Positions 49,580 through 61,699 of a stretch of 64,000 nt of DNA are shown here, piece after piece. Both the position numbers and the translations under genes were made by a program. This DNA comes from Sipunculus nudus (lineage: Eukaryota; Annelida; Sipuncula; Golfingiida; Sipunculidae): NCBI GenBank assembly GCA_026874595.1, contig CM049318.1:50126750-50190749 (forward strand), in the 5' to 3' direction. The notes below the pieces were generated by a model. It saw only the letters and a list, made by a program, of their open reading frames with translations. It was not told where the DNA came from and ran no database searches. The stretch's first letter is position 1. Every line of letters begins with the position of its first letter.

Positions 49580-51148
49580 AGTTGCAGCACTTGAATAGTC
49601 TACCTTTTTGACAATTCTTAAGCCTGCCTCACATCTACTGATTTTTCAAGCCTAATTTTTGCCAGCCAGGATTAGTAGATGTTTTCAGTCCGGAAGGTAA
49701 CATTGGCTGTGCAAACCCTTGACAACATCAAATTGGGGAGATGTGATGATCAAACAAAAAAAACAGTGGATTTTATTCAGCTTTCTTTCGTCATTTATAA
49801 TAACAATAGGAATCTAGAGGAGGAAACAAAAGTGACCAAAATGGTTGAAAAAATCTGGTTTGGTACACAAAATCAGCAGGTGTGCAGGCACCAGCTGGCC
49901 AAAGAGATGTTGATTTTTTAGCTGCTTTAAAAATATCAGCAGAAGGGAGGCTCACTTTTTGGCCTTTCTGATCTTGAGATGTAAAGTTGTAAGCACAAAA
50001 AGACTATGTTGTAAATATATGAGTATACAGAGAGGGTGAGAGGGTATACTTTAGTCAAATCTGAACTTTTAATAGTAAAATAGTAAAGTGAGAGTTCTAC
50101 CTCCATCAAATCTCTGATGAAAAATTAAATGGGATCAATTTACCATTTGTTGAAGTAAATGGTGACATTGCATCATAGTGACTCCCCCCTGATATACAGT
50201 GCTGCCACTCAATACTTTGTTGAAAGTAACATACTTTATTCAGGCAAAGACTTTTCATACCTCTTCAGGGGTTAATACTTTTTCTACTTATTCTCTAAAA
50301 TCATCATCTTCAGGTGGTGATTATAGGCTTTTTACCTGAACTGAGTGGAGTAGCCTTGCTCTGTCATTATATTACCTAACTTTGTATAAAGGTCCCTTGG
50401 ATTATATAAGAAACAGTAAGATCTTGTGCAAACATACATGTCTACAGGTGGAAGGAGATGAAAGAGGCCTCCTCAACAGAGGGTACTAACTATGTGTCAT
50501 GGTCACAAGATGCTCTCCAGGCACTATGATAGTGAAGCATTTTATCTTGAGGTTATAACTATTACAGGATTGATTTATATACTCGTCAAATATATGTTGT
50601 ATAAGTCTGATCAGACAAGAACCAGAATATTTTTTATCTGTAAAAATATTTTTATTGTTTGCTTTAGATCCTGCAGTATTATTGATCAAGTGACAATTGA
50701 CATTCCTTATTGTTTTTCATAATTACAGGTACTATAATCATATTAAAATGAGAAATTAATAATGCTTATTCCAAAATATGTATCATCTTATAAAATTAAA
50801 ATTATGATTAGGTACTTATTTGTTTAATTTGAAATATATTTATTAAATTGATTTTATTATAGATTTATATTTTGAAATTTAAAATATAGATGAAGATACT
50901 AAGAAACAGAATATCATTTGGATTATTTAGTAAAATTACATTTTATCAGATATTTTACACTGATTTTTTCATGTGGCAAGTTGTTGAACTTTGCTAGTTG
51001 CTAATTTAGCATGCTCAGGGAATTTTATTTTTATCCTTTAGAAGGGTTATAAAATGTAGGTTTTATGTGAAAGGCCTCATTGGTGTTCATGGTTTATATA
51101 CTGATATTGTGTTAAATATATATATAAATCAACAGACCATATTTTAAA

Positions 51149-51206
<58 letters not shown>

Positions 51207-52420
51207 CTCTTTGTGACAAAAACTGTTACTGGTGGGAAAGTGCAATAGGTGAACAATTATGGGTGTGATTGGTAAAAACAAAGTGCTAAATATAAATGTG
51301 AAGACGAGTTGCAGATCAGGCAGAGGTCATTTTATGTCCCATCACATGAAAACAAAAAGGTTATTTCTGTTATGTTAAGGGTTATGTCAAATCCTTGAAA
51401 AAAATTTCAATTTGGCATTTGAAGTCTCCAGAAATAGAAATAAAGGTATGATATTAAAAGTATGATAACAAAATAGCAGGAACAATTGGGATGAAGAGTG
51501 ATTAAGCAGATCCAAACCAGGTAGCATTTATTGGTTATAAAAAGGGTGCATGTTATACATTATCATCAGTCAAGGGTTCATGACTGCTATATGTGAATGT
51601 GCTAAATGTGATGGATCGTAGACATGTGAGAAAATGTTACAGCCAATGGCGTAAATAACATGTAAATGATGCTGTTTAACTGTGATTGATCAAGAGTCTC
51701 TAGGAATAATAAATCCACAACAGAAAGGAACCTGCTGTAAAAATCTAAAATAAATGTTAACAGGTAAGGGTTAAGAACTTGTCAGATATATAAATGATAC
51801 TTAAGTGAAATAATTTCAATGCTGTGACTATTTGATATAATTTTGTTTTATAACTTGTAATGTAAAAGTAACATTCCGTGAAAGGTTTTACAGTGATGCA
51901 AACTGATTTGATGTAAAAATCTATTAAATCTGTGAAAATTAATGAGACTGAATCAGTCATTATACATGTATGAATAAAATAAATAGTTAATGATGAATGT
52001 GAATTTGTATTCACTCATATTTTGATCAGATGTATTTGGGTTTGTGAGAAAATAGAGGTGTGAACATGTATACTTTCAACACTTGGAAGAAATGTGAGAT
52101 TGCTTGGAAATTTGTGATTAAATGAAACTAAATGTAAGTGGGGTATATAACATATTTTATTCCCCCTTGGTTGAAAAAGTAGGGTACATGTCTGCCCTGT
52201 CCACTAATGGCTGAAACTTCAGAAACACAATTACAACAATAATTGTATTCCAATATTCTTCATGATAGATACTGTTGACAAGAAATTACAGGTGTTTGGT
52301 ATAATACTGATGTTTTGCTTAAAAGCTAAATTTATTCTCTTGAAAGCAGGTTAACCTTGTGAGGATATTTTGAGATGGAATTTTTTTCTGCAGTTCAAAT
52401 AATAATAAATAAAACTAGGA
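49580..52420. other. SPR 3' UTR and gene-free downstream sequence
   Basis: AT-rich with no exon-like open frames. ATTAAA at 50124 is the closest plausible poly(A) signal. AATAAA occurs only from about 51440 onwards. A (TA)n run lies at about 51153-51200. Confidence 0.5.
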
Positions 52421-52714
52421 ATCTGCATTCTAAGGAATGCAAGCCTCTGCCATGTGGGGGACCCTATTGTGGGATGCTCCCCAACACGTGTTTGCATTGA
52501 TTTATTTGGCCCATATTCCACGTTTCATTTGTGCATAAGTTACTTTGCATTTGTGAATATCCCTTGGTGACATTCCTAAATCCAGCTCATGTCGAGAATC
52601 CTCACCAAAATCTTATAGTTACAGATTCTTATCAATATCCATTCCTAAAATGCTCTGAAAATTCTAAGAGATTCTTTAACCTATAATTGTGGTTGTGAAC
52701 AGGCACACAACGGG

Positions 52715-53780
52715 GAAGATAAAATTTGTACCTTAAATTTTGCCCAAGTTTGACCATGGCACGTTTTTTCTTGTAAGAACACTTTATTTACTTTTCATTG
52801 TCAGTATATATTAATCAACACTACCCTGCCCTCCCCCCCCCCCCCCCCCAAACCAGATATGTTGCATTACTTACATTCTTTAACCGATTGCTATTTCCAA
52901 TCGAATGCATACAACTTTCCAATTCTGAATCATGTTATTTTCAGATATTTATTAATTTGCAAATTTGAAAATATATTTTTAGAAAAAATAAATGCATCTG
53001 TGTTTCTATTAAAAAATCTATTTTCATACTTCAGGACTGCCTAATATCAAAACCACTCATCTGGTTTTCTTCATATGTACCATAAATATTCCTCTATATA
53101 ATTCCTATGTACATGCCAGAAATGAAGTCTGTATTATAATTAAAAAAAGTTATGGGCCAAAACATAATGGACTTACTTTTTACTTTGATTTACTTTTCAC
53201 AGTCAGTATATATAGATTTAATCTGTTAAATTCTGAAATTTTAAAGTAAAAGCTTAAAAATTATTCTAGTTATTAAAGTTTTTCTGAGGCTCTAATGTAT
53301 TTACATTTTGAACCTCCAGACCAGCCATGTCTGGTCCCTACAGCCTTTGCTGGGTAAACTAATTAGTGATGCAACACTGCTTTCACAAAGTAGAATCACG
53401 TTGCAACCAAGACGCCCCCCCCCCCCCCCTCGTCCAACCAGATATGTTGCATTAGTTACATTCTTTAATTGAATTGCTGTTTCCGATCCAATGAATACAA
53501 CTTTTCCTGAATCAAGTGTTATTTTCAGATATTTATTATTTTGCAAAATTTCAAAAAAATATTTTAAGAAAAAATAAATACAGCTTTGTATATAATGTGA
53601 TGTTGCCTGAGCAGATTAACTGTAAATGTTGATGCAATTAAGAATTGTTCAACTTAAATTTTCAAATATAATTGATATATAGTGTAAATGTATAGTAAAA
53701 TTTATAAATTTTGTCCATAATTTCCCTTAACAAAAATTGATGTATTAAACAAGGGACCCTTGGGTCACGGCGCTCAGCTG
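52715..53780 (+). mobile_element. Family A copies, + orientation, mosaic
   Basis: Blocks shared with 35797-36600: TACCTTAAATTTTGCC, CATGGCACGTTTTTTC, AAGTTATGGGCC and TTTAATCTGTTAAA. C16 tracts near 52837 and 53415 are each followed by the same AACCAGATATGTTGCATTA word. This shows a second-level duplication about 590 bp apart. The stretch ends near GGGTCACGGCGCTCAGCTG (53763-53781). Confidence 0.5.
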
Positions 53781-54889
53781 TTATATATGATAAAAATATA
53801 TGATTTGGAAATGAGGCATATGCTGGTTTTGTGTGGTAATAAATAAAGCTTTATTATGAGTTGTTGGTGTTTAGCTTATGTATGATTTTGATAGTATCTT
53901 TGGAGACAGGGAAGAGGATTGATTTCATTTATTTTATTGACAAATAGAGTGCTATTGTCACACAGATTCTTACTTGGCCATATAATTTATAAAATAATAT
54001 AAGAGTTTAACTATTTATTAAAAATAAAAAGAAAATCATGATTTTTTTAAAATAAAATATAACTGATATGATTTTTAAAATAATATTATAGAATATATTC
54101 ATGAATGCATTCATGAATACATTTTGAAAGTATTTGCACTTGTATTCAAATACTTTCATTTTTACCTGAATTACCATTCTTATGCGAGAAATTTTATAAT
54201 GATTCATATTCGTATTCAAATACATTTGCAAAGTATTTGCACCATGTCTGGTATTTATTCAGTTTTAGCCAATCAATGATGTTGAGAATCCAGAATATAT
54301 AAAATTCACAAATTTAAATAATGATCATAAGTACCTGGTTTTATGACTTTTATTTATATTAAAAAAAATAAATGTAATATATTCACTTTGGACTACTTTC
54401 ATATCAATCTACACACTAGACACAGTAGGAATCTAGATTAATATTATCAACTGCATCTTTGTCTATCATTATTTTCCTTCATATGATCCCTAATGATTGG
54501 TAATGAATAATATGATTATGATATATGATATTTTTGTTATCATTAAAAATTTGAACTGAAAAATACCATAGGTGACTGCTGTTATTTGGAATACTTGACA
54601 TTCTATCCATCCATACAAGATTCTTACATCATCAGTAACTGCAAGTTAATTTCCTGTTACTCATCAACTAACAAATTCCTTTTCTATTAATTCTTCTTTA
54701 ATTTGTTATTAAAAACCAATAAAAGTTGATTAATTTATAGTTTCTTGTTATGTTGTTGGTCAAAACAACTACTAGATAAGTTGGGTTGGACACCTTTATC
54801 AACTGTGGCTGGCCATAAGCTGCCTGGCTGCCCCAGTGTACGCCTCCCTCAAGCGTGCATAATTTGCTGAAAGGTCAATAAGGTCAACA

Positions 54890-57800
54890 TACAGGTGACT
54901 GAAGAGAGGCTTGGTACAGCCTGATTTGACATGGTCTCATAAAAACATAAATAAAAGCTACAATTTTTTGCCATTTTCTTTTAGCTTTCTAAACTAAAAA
55001 GCTGAAATCCTTTTGTATGCATGATATGAAAATTATATCAACAGTGCTCACAGGGAACAAATGGGCCATGGTCAAATTGGGGCAAAATTTAAGGTACTAA
55101 TTTTGTATTTATACTAATAACTTATCAAATTTGAAAAATTCAGAACTAATTTTGGGTATTCAATTGAATCTTGATTAAATAATGTTACATCCCTGACAAA
55201 AAATCTCTAGCTTCAGCAATCCTCTTGTTAAGGGAGTAAATATATTTCTTGATTTTTTACAAAGTGCATTATGTTTGGGCCCATAACTTAAAACAATTAC
55301 GCAATACTGACATCATTTCTAGCATGTGCACAGCGAATGTATAGAAAAATATGTAAATATGTATATGATCAAAGTCAGATCAGTAGTTTTGATATTAAGC
55401 AGTCTTAAATTGTAACAATGGGTTTTTAATGGAACAAGGGACCCATGGGTCTCGGCGCTCAGCTGAAGTTTGAAATTTTTACAAATGCAAAATATGCAAA
55501 ATATTCTATTGTGATATTTTTCATATATATAAGCATATGAGAAGCTGAGAGGAAAGGGGCCCTCCTACTTGGTTATATTAAAGTTCTAAATATATGATTG
55601 CAAAACGTATACTCTGACAAGACTGTTATGAAGAAAAACAGTAAAAGTTTTGAGATACTGTGATGCATTTGAAAAATTTACAGATGGACAGGCAAGTGGA
55701 CAGAATGGACTAATACCTTTATTTCACTTTCAAGGAATAATGCATTTAAGTTTATATATATGCCTATTTTTTTAGCATATCCACTTTTACCATTAATAGT
55801 TTTTATCTGATTCATTTTGTTTTATTTACAATTTTTATAAATTTGTAATAAAAAATCTGAAAATATAAGTTAAAATATCAGAAATCTAAGCTGCAATTAT
55901 AATATATCCAGAGTGTAGCTCATATTGGGTCATATTATGCATACACATATATTTTATCATTTTTAAATCAATAATGTTTAAACTGAATTTAAAAGAAAAT
56001 AATGCCACAACATGGCATCTTCAATATTATCCCTTGAAACACTATTGAAAAGTTTTGCACATTGGAGTTTTCAGTACATGCTTAATTTTATTCACCGAAA
56101 TAAAATAAAAGATTCAGTAAATTTGATAAAAGAAAAAAAAATTTTTCAAATAAAGTATACACACTGTTGGTTGAATGAGAGACAAACAATATCATGGTGC
56201 TAATTACTATCTCAGCTATAATTTATTACTGGAATTAATAGTCAATTTCACACCTGGTGAATTTTTTACTCTTCTGAAGTAAGGAATTACTTATCTGATG
56301 CATATCCACACTTTCATAGCAATACAACACTTTGTGGACACAATTAAATGTGCACTTTAATCATTATAACCGTGGTGGTACAATACAAAATCTAAAATGT
56401 AGCATAGCCAAGAATTACAATAAATAAAATACAAAAAATTATAATATTCATCCAGTTAATGCACCATTGGAGGGGGGGGGGGGGCAGGGCAGAAGGGAAA
56501 CCTGCTAGTAGTGGCCAAGCTGAGCCAAGTCAAGCTGCCTGGGTTAGGTTACATAACACAAGTCACAAGTGAAGGTTGTACTACTAGGTGGAGTAGATGT
56601 AAACAACACTTGACATGGTGTATGAAAACTTAAATAAAAGCTACACTTTTCAATCAATTCCTTTGAAATTTCAGATTTTAAAAGATTAAATCCTTTTGTA
56701 TATACGCTGTGAAAATTAAATCAACAGTGCTTACAGGGAAAAAACGTGCCGTTGCCAAAGTTGGACAAAATTTAGGGATTGATTTTTTATTTATGCTAAT
56801 AACTTGAAAAATTTTCAAAATCCAGATTTAATTTTAGGTAAACAAATGAATCTTTATTAAATAAAATTATATTCCTGAAAAAAAGTCTCCAGCTTCAGCA
56901 ATTCTCATGTTAAGTGGGTAAATATATTTTTGAATTTTTTTTAAATACATTATATTTGGGCCCATAACTTCAAAACAATACACAATGCTGACCTAATTTT
57001 GGGTATGTTCATAGAAAATTTATGGAAGAATATGAATACTAAATATGATCAATAACAGATCAGTGGTTTTGAAATTAGGCAGCCTTGAAGTGTAACAATG
57101 GCTTTTTTATGGAAAATGGAGGTTTTTCCTTAATATCTGGAAGGAACGAAGCCCTAGGGACCCAATTTCCAGTATTGTAGGAGATTTTGGAGACATCTAA
57201 CAGTATGCAAAATTTGGGATTCGTAGGTCCAACGGTTTCAAAACGTGCCCTGTTAACGGCCGGACGACGGACAAAGGACTTATAGTCAGCTGAGCTAAAA
57301 GTGAAGTTTTTCATTAATATCTAAAAGGATTATGTCCTAGTGACCAAATTCTTGGCATGGTAGGGTATTTTAGAGACATCTAACTGTATGCCAAATTTTA
57401 GGAACTGAGAGCTGAAGCTGGGGAGCTGAGCTCTAGCAAACTGCATAACACTAGCTTGATGTAAATAATATGTGACATGGTGCTTGAAAACTTGGTTAAA
57501 ATCTATAGTTTTAGATCAACTTGTTTCAAATTTTTGGTGTTAACAGATGAAATGCTAACAAAAACATGCTGTGAAAATTAAATCCACAGTACTCACAGGA
57601 AAAAAAACGTGCCGTGGCCAAAGATGGTAAAATTTAAGGTACCAATTTTTTATTTTTGATCTAATTTTTGGTATACAATTTAATTTTGATTAATTAAAGT
57701 TATATTACTGGATAAAAAGTCCTTAGTTTTAACATGTTTTTTGTTAAGTGATCAAATATCTTTCCTGATTTTTTACAAAAAGCCTTATGTTTGAGCCCAT

Positions 57801-59400
57801 AACTTTTTAAAATTATATAATACAGAACTAATTTCAGGCATGTACATAGAAACTTTATAGAGAAATATTTATGGCAAATATGAGGAAAAACAGATGAGTG
57901 GTTTTGATATTGATACAATGATTGGGTTGGGGATGTCCCCACACTGTATCACAAGCAGTTGCTGATGTTGGTGGCAGACAATGTTCCAAGACCAATTTGG
58001 TGATAGAAGTCTTTATTCACAGGACAGAGTCTGGGCCAGTCTTTGCTGAGGCCCTGCAGTGCCCAGCTAGACATGGTCCCTCTCTCTGACTCTCTGACTC
58101 TCAGCGTGCACTACAGATAGTTTTGTTACAGACCTTTCACGTGACATATGAGACGTACATAACCATATTTCTGCATTTCGTCATAAATGCTGAACCTTAT
58201 TGGATGACCCAAAGTAGGTCACAATTACATCAGATTTGTAAGTTGACTTTATAAGTTTTGCCAGAATCTATTGGGTAAAAGTTCTATGGAAAATCCCAAG
58301 TCTGACCTGACATACATGATCCAGTTATAGACTGACCTGCAAGTCATATTTGGAGGAGAGTGCTTATATACACATGTGGAGTCTCATAAAATAACATGTT
58401 TTAATTGTGCTCTACCATTCCCTCATAAAGACTAAACACATAAGTCATTCTGTGATACTATTTCTGTTTACACAGACTTAAAATAGACCTTAATGGTTTG
58501 ATGTACTGTTCTCTGATAAAATTGGGAGAGAAACCTACATGTGTGTGTTCGATGACTGGTTGTCGGGTGTCATCAATTATGAGAAGACATTAATTGTTCA
58601 GTCTGACATGCCTGAAACTGAGCTTGTATCTGTGAAATATGAAATGTGAAATATTCCTTGAAATGTGTGTTAAGTCATAAATATGCACTTTCCTATTCCA
58701 TAACATATCTCTCCGGCATTCAGAATGAGGCTCCGGCCTTATTGGCAATGTCCGATAACAAGTAGTGATTACAAGAAGGATAACTGGAATGTAGATGACA
58801 GAAATACATAATGTGTAATGATCAAGATGTACTGCCTAAGTCTGCATTAACTGTAAGATCAGGTACCATAATAGTGAATATAACTATTGTGACTAATGTG
58901 TGCAATACATGTCCAATGGTTTGGTGTACTGTTCTCTGATTAAATTGGGAGAGAAATCTATATGTGTGTGTCTGGATGACTGGTTGTCGGGTGTCATCAA
59001 TTATGAGAAGTCATTAATTGTTCAGTCTGACATGCCTGAAACTGAGCTTGTATCTGTGAAATATGAAATGTGAAATATTCCTTGAAATGTGTGTTAAGTC
59101 ATAAATATGCACTTTCCTATTCCATAACAATATTAGGCGGTCCTGAAGTGTGAAATAGGTTTTTAATAAAAAATTGAGGTTTTTCCTTAATTTTTTCAAA
59201 GTCGCAAAGACCCAGTTTTCAGCTTGGTAGGAGATCTTGGGGACATCTAACATTATGCTAAATTTTGGATTCCTAGGTCTTACGGTTTCAAAATGTGCCG
59301 CATCTACGGACGGACGGACAGACAGACAGACAGACGGACGGACGACGGACAATGGACCACGACTATAGCTCAGATGACTTATAGTCAGCTGAGCTAAAAA
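54890..59400 (-). mobile_element. Cluster of family A copies in reverse orientation
   Basis: At least four pieces read on the minus strand: about 54890-55470, 56500-57300, 57480-57930 and 59140-59400. Shared words are AATAAAAGCTACA, CAGTGCT-x-ACAGGGAAAAAA, GTGCCG-x-GCCAAAG and GGGCCCATAACTT. Those at 57300 and 59400 end CTTATAGTCAGCTGAGCTAA, the mirror of the 35797 start. A GGAC/AGAC tetranucleotide run lies at 59308-59349. None encodes protein. Confidence 0.55.
58491..59130. repeat. 215-bp direct duplication
   Basis: 58491-58706 and 58914-59130 are near-identical (shared words GGTTGTCGGGTGTCATCAAT and GTTCAGTCTGACATGCCTGA), about 420 bp apart. The second copy runs straight into the family A piece at about 59140. 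The first is followed by unrelated sequence. Confidence 0.9.
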
Positions 59401-59957
59401 TATGTGCTGGCAAGTGCACTACTGTTTGAATTCATGTCCCCCCCCCCCCCCCAAGGTGTTTTATTTTTCAGGCTAACCCAAACATAAAGTCAATACAAGG
59501 ATGATGTATTTTATTAAGATCGCCTATATGACATCTAACCAATAACTGTGTAAAGCCTTTATCAAAGTTTGTTTTTGTTTAGGATGTCTTTGCTGTTTTT
59601 TGAATGAATAAGAAATGAATTTCAAGGACTACTGGTTTTCCTACAAGGTCCAGCCTTTTTTTGGCCTGACTGGCCTTCAAGTCCAAGGATAACCTTGCCA
59701 TTTACTCTGTTCATTCATTTGAAGAGCCTTCACTGTTGACAATAGGATAGCACCCACACAGCCACCTGTCTACCTAATAGTCACATTGTACAGAAATTAT
59801 GGATTGGCTCTTCCATTTCTTCAGAAAGGTCTCTTTGAATTTGCAGTGATTACTCCATTTTAGTACAATTTGATACAACAGCACCAGTACCTCAATAATG
59901 AAAGCATGAATTGGCATGAGTTTTGCTTTGCATATTGCTCATGGACAGACCTGTCAA

Positions 59958-60330
59958 TTCCTGAAGACTGGTGGTGCCACCTGCATTAAAAAAAAATGTC
60001 ATGCATTTCTTCCTCTACATTGGAGACCACCAAATGACAGTAATCTTATCAGTTTCTGAACTGTGATCTCACCTAGTGTCTTGAAACCTAGTATATTTAT
60101 AGATAATGTCAAGTTTTAGCAATTCCTGAGGACTGGTGGCAACACCTATATTATTCTACTCTTCATGCATCCTCCCCTATATTTCTGAGACAACAAATGA
60201 CAGCTTTAAATCACTTTTAGATAAGCTGATAGACTGTTTCATCTAGTGTCTTGAAAGTTCATATGATTATTGATTATGACTGTTTCTGTCAGTTACTGAA
60301 GACTGGTGGCTCTACCTGTACTTATTAGGC
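59958..60330. repeat. Three diverged repeats of about 170 bp
   Basis: CTGA-x-GACTGGTGG followed by C-x-CCT recurs at about 59961, 60126 and 60297. Other shared words include CTAGTGTCTTGAAA and ACAAATGACAG. No gene is visible here. Confidence 0.6.
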
Positions 60331-60726
60331 AAGCTGAAAAAAAAATCCTTCCAAACCTTAAATAAGGTCATGATCTTGGCAAATGTTCAGTCATGCCTAG
60401 TATCACTATTTCCCCTGAACCATTGAGTAATGTGCATTATGCGTATAAATCTTCCTGCCCCTCCCCAACAATTTAACAACATTTGCAATCACTTTCTTCT
60501 AAATAGGACAACAGTTATTAAAATCAGGCCATTATCTCATGCTTGTCAGCTGAGCATCATGACCCATGGGTCTTGTTACTGCATTTGTAACCTGCACCAA
60601 CAAAAAGGCTACATCGATAAGGCACTAGAACAATTCTGACCACCAACAAAGTGCCATCGCACATCAGAAAAATCGCACCAATGCAGAATTCTGCAGGGTG
60701 AACATGATCTTGCCAATGGAAAAGCA

Positions 60727-61690
60727 GCTATAGTCTTTATCAGTATAGTACAGCTTTATAGTCTTTATCAGTATGGTACAGCTTTATCAGTATAGTGCAG
60801 CTTTATAGTCTTTATCAGTATAGTACAGCTTTATAGTCTTTACCAGTATAGTGCAGCTTTATCAGTATAGTGCAGCTTTATAATCTTTATCAGTATAGTG
60901 CAGCTTTATAGTATAGTACAGCTTTATCAGTATAGTGCAGCTTTATAGTCTTTATCAGTATAGTACAGCTTTATAGTCTTTATCAGTATAGTGCAGCTTT
61001 ATAGTCTTTATCAGTATAGTGCAGCTTTATCAGTATAGTGCAGCTTTATAATCTTTATCAGTATAGTGCAGCTTTATAGTCTTTATCAGTATAGTGCAGC
61101 TTTATAGTCTTTATCAGTATAGTGCAGCTTTATAGTCTTTATCAGTATAGTGCAGCTTTATAGTCTTTATCAGTATAGTACAGCTTTATCAGTATAGTGC
61201 AGCTTTATAGTCTTTATCAGTATAGTACAGCTTTATAGTCTTTATCAGTATAGTGCAGCTTTATAGTCTTTATCAGTATAGTGCAGCTTTATCAGTATAG
61301 TGCAGCTTTATAGTCTTTATCAGTATAGTACAGCTTTATAGTCTTTATCAGTATAGTACAGCTTTATCAGTATAGTGCAGCTTTATAGTCTTTATCAGTA
61401 TAGTACAGCTTTATAGTCTTTATCAGTATAGTGCAGCTTTATAGTCTTTATCAGTATAGTGCAGCTTTATCAGTATAGTGCAGCTTTATAATCTTTATCA
61501 GTATAGTGCAGCTTTATAGTCTTTATCAGTATAGTGCAGCTTTATAAGTCTATATCAGCATAGTACAGCTTTATAGTCTTTATCAGTATAGTACAGCTTT
61601 ATCAGTATAGTGCAGCTTTATAGTCTTTATCAGTATAGTACAGCTTTATAGTCTTTATCAGTATAGTGCAGCTTTATAAGTCTTTATCAG
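60727..61690. repeat. Minisatellite of 28-bp and 19-bp units
   Basis: An unbroken array of the 28-bp unit CAGCTTTATAGTCTTTATCA-GTATAGTG and a 19-bp form lacking the nine bases ATAGTCTTT. Units also differ at the penultimate position (GTGC or GTAC) and by an AATC variant. Long and short units alternate in recurring blocks (long, long, long, short and so on), so higher-order copying is likely. Confidence 0.97.
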
Positions 61691-61699
61691 TTTAGTGCC

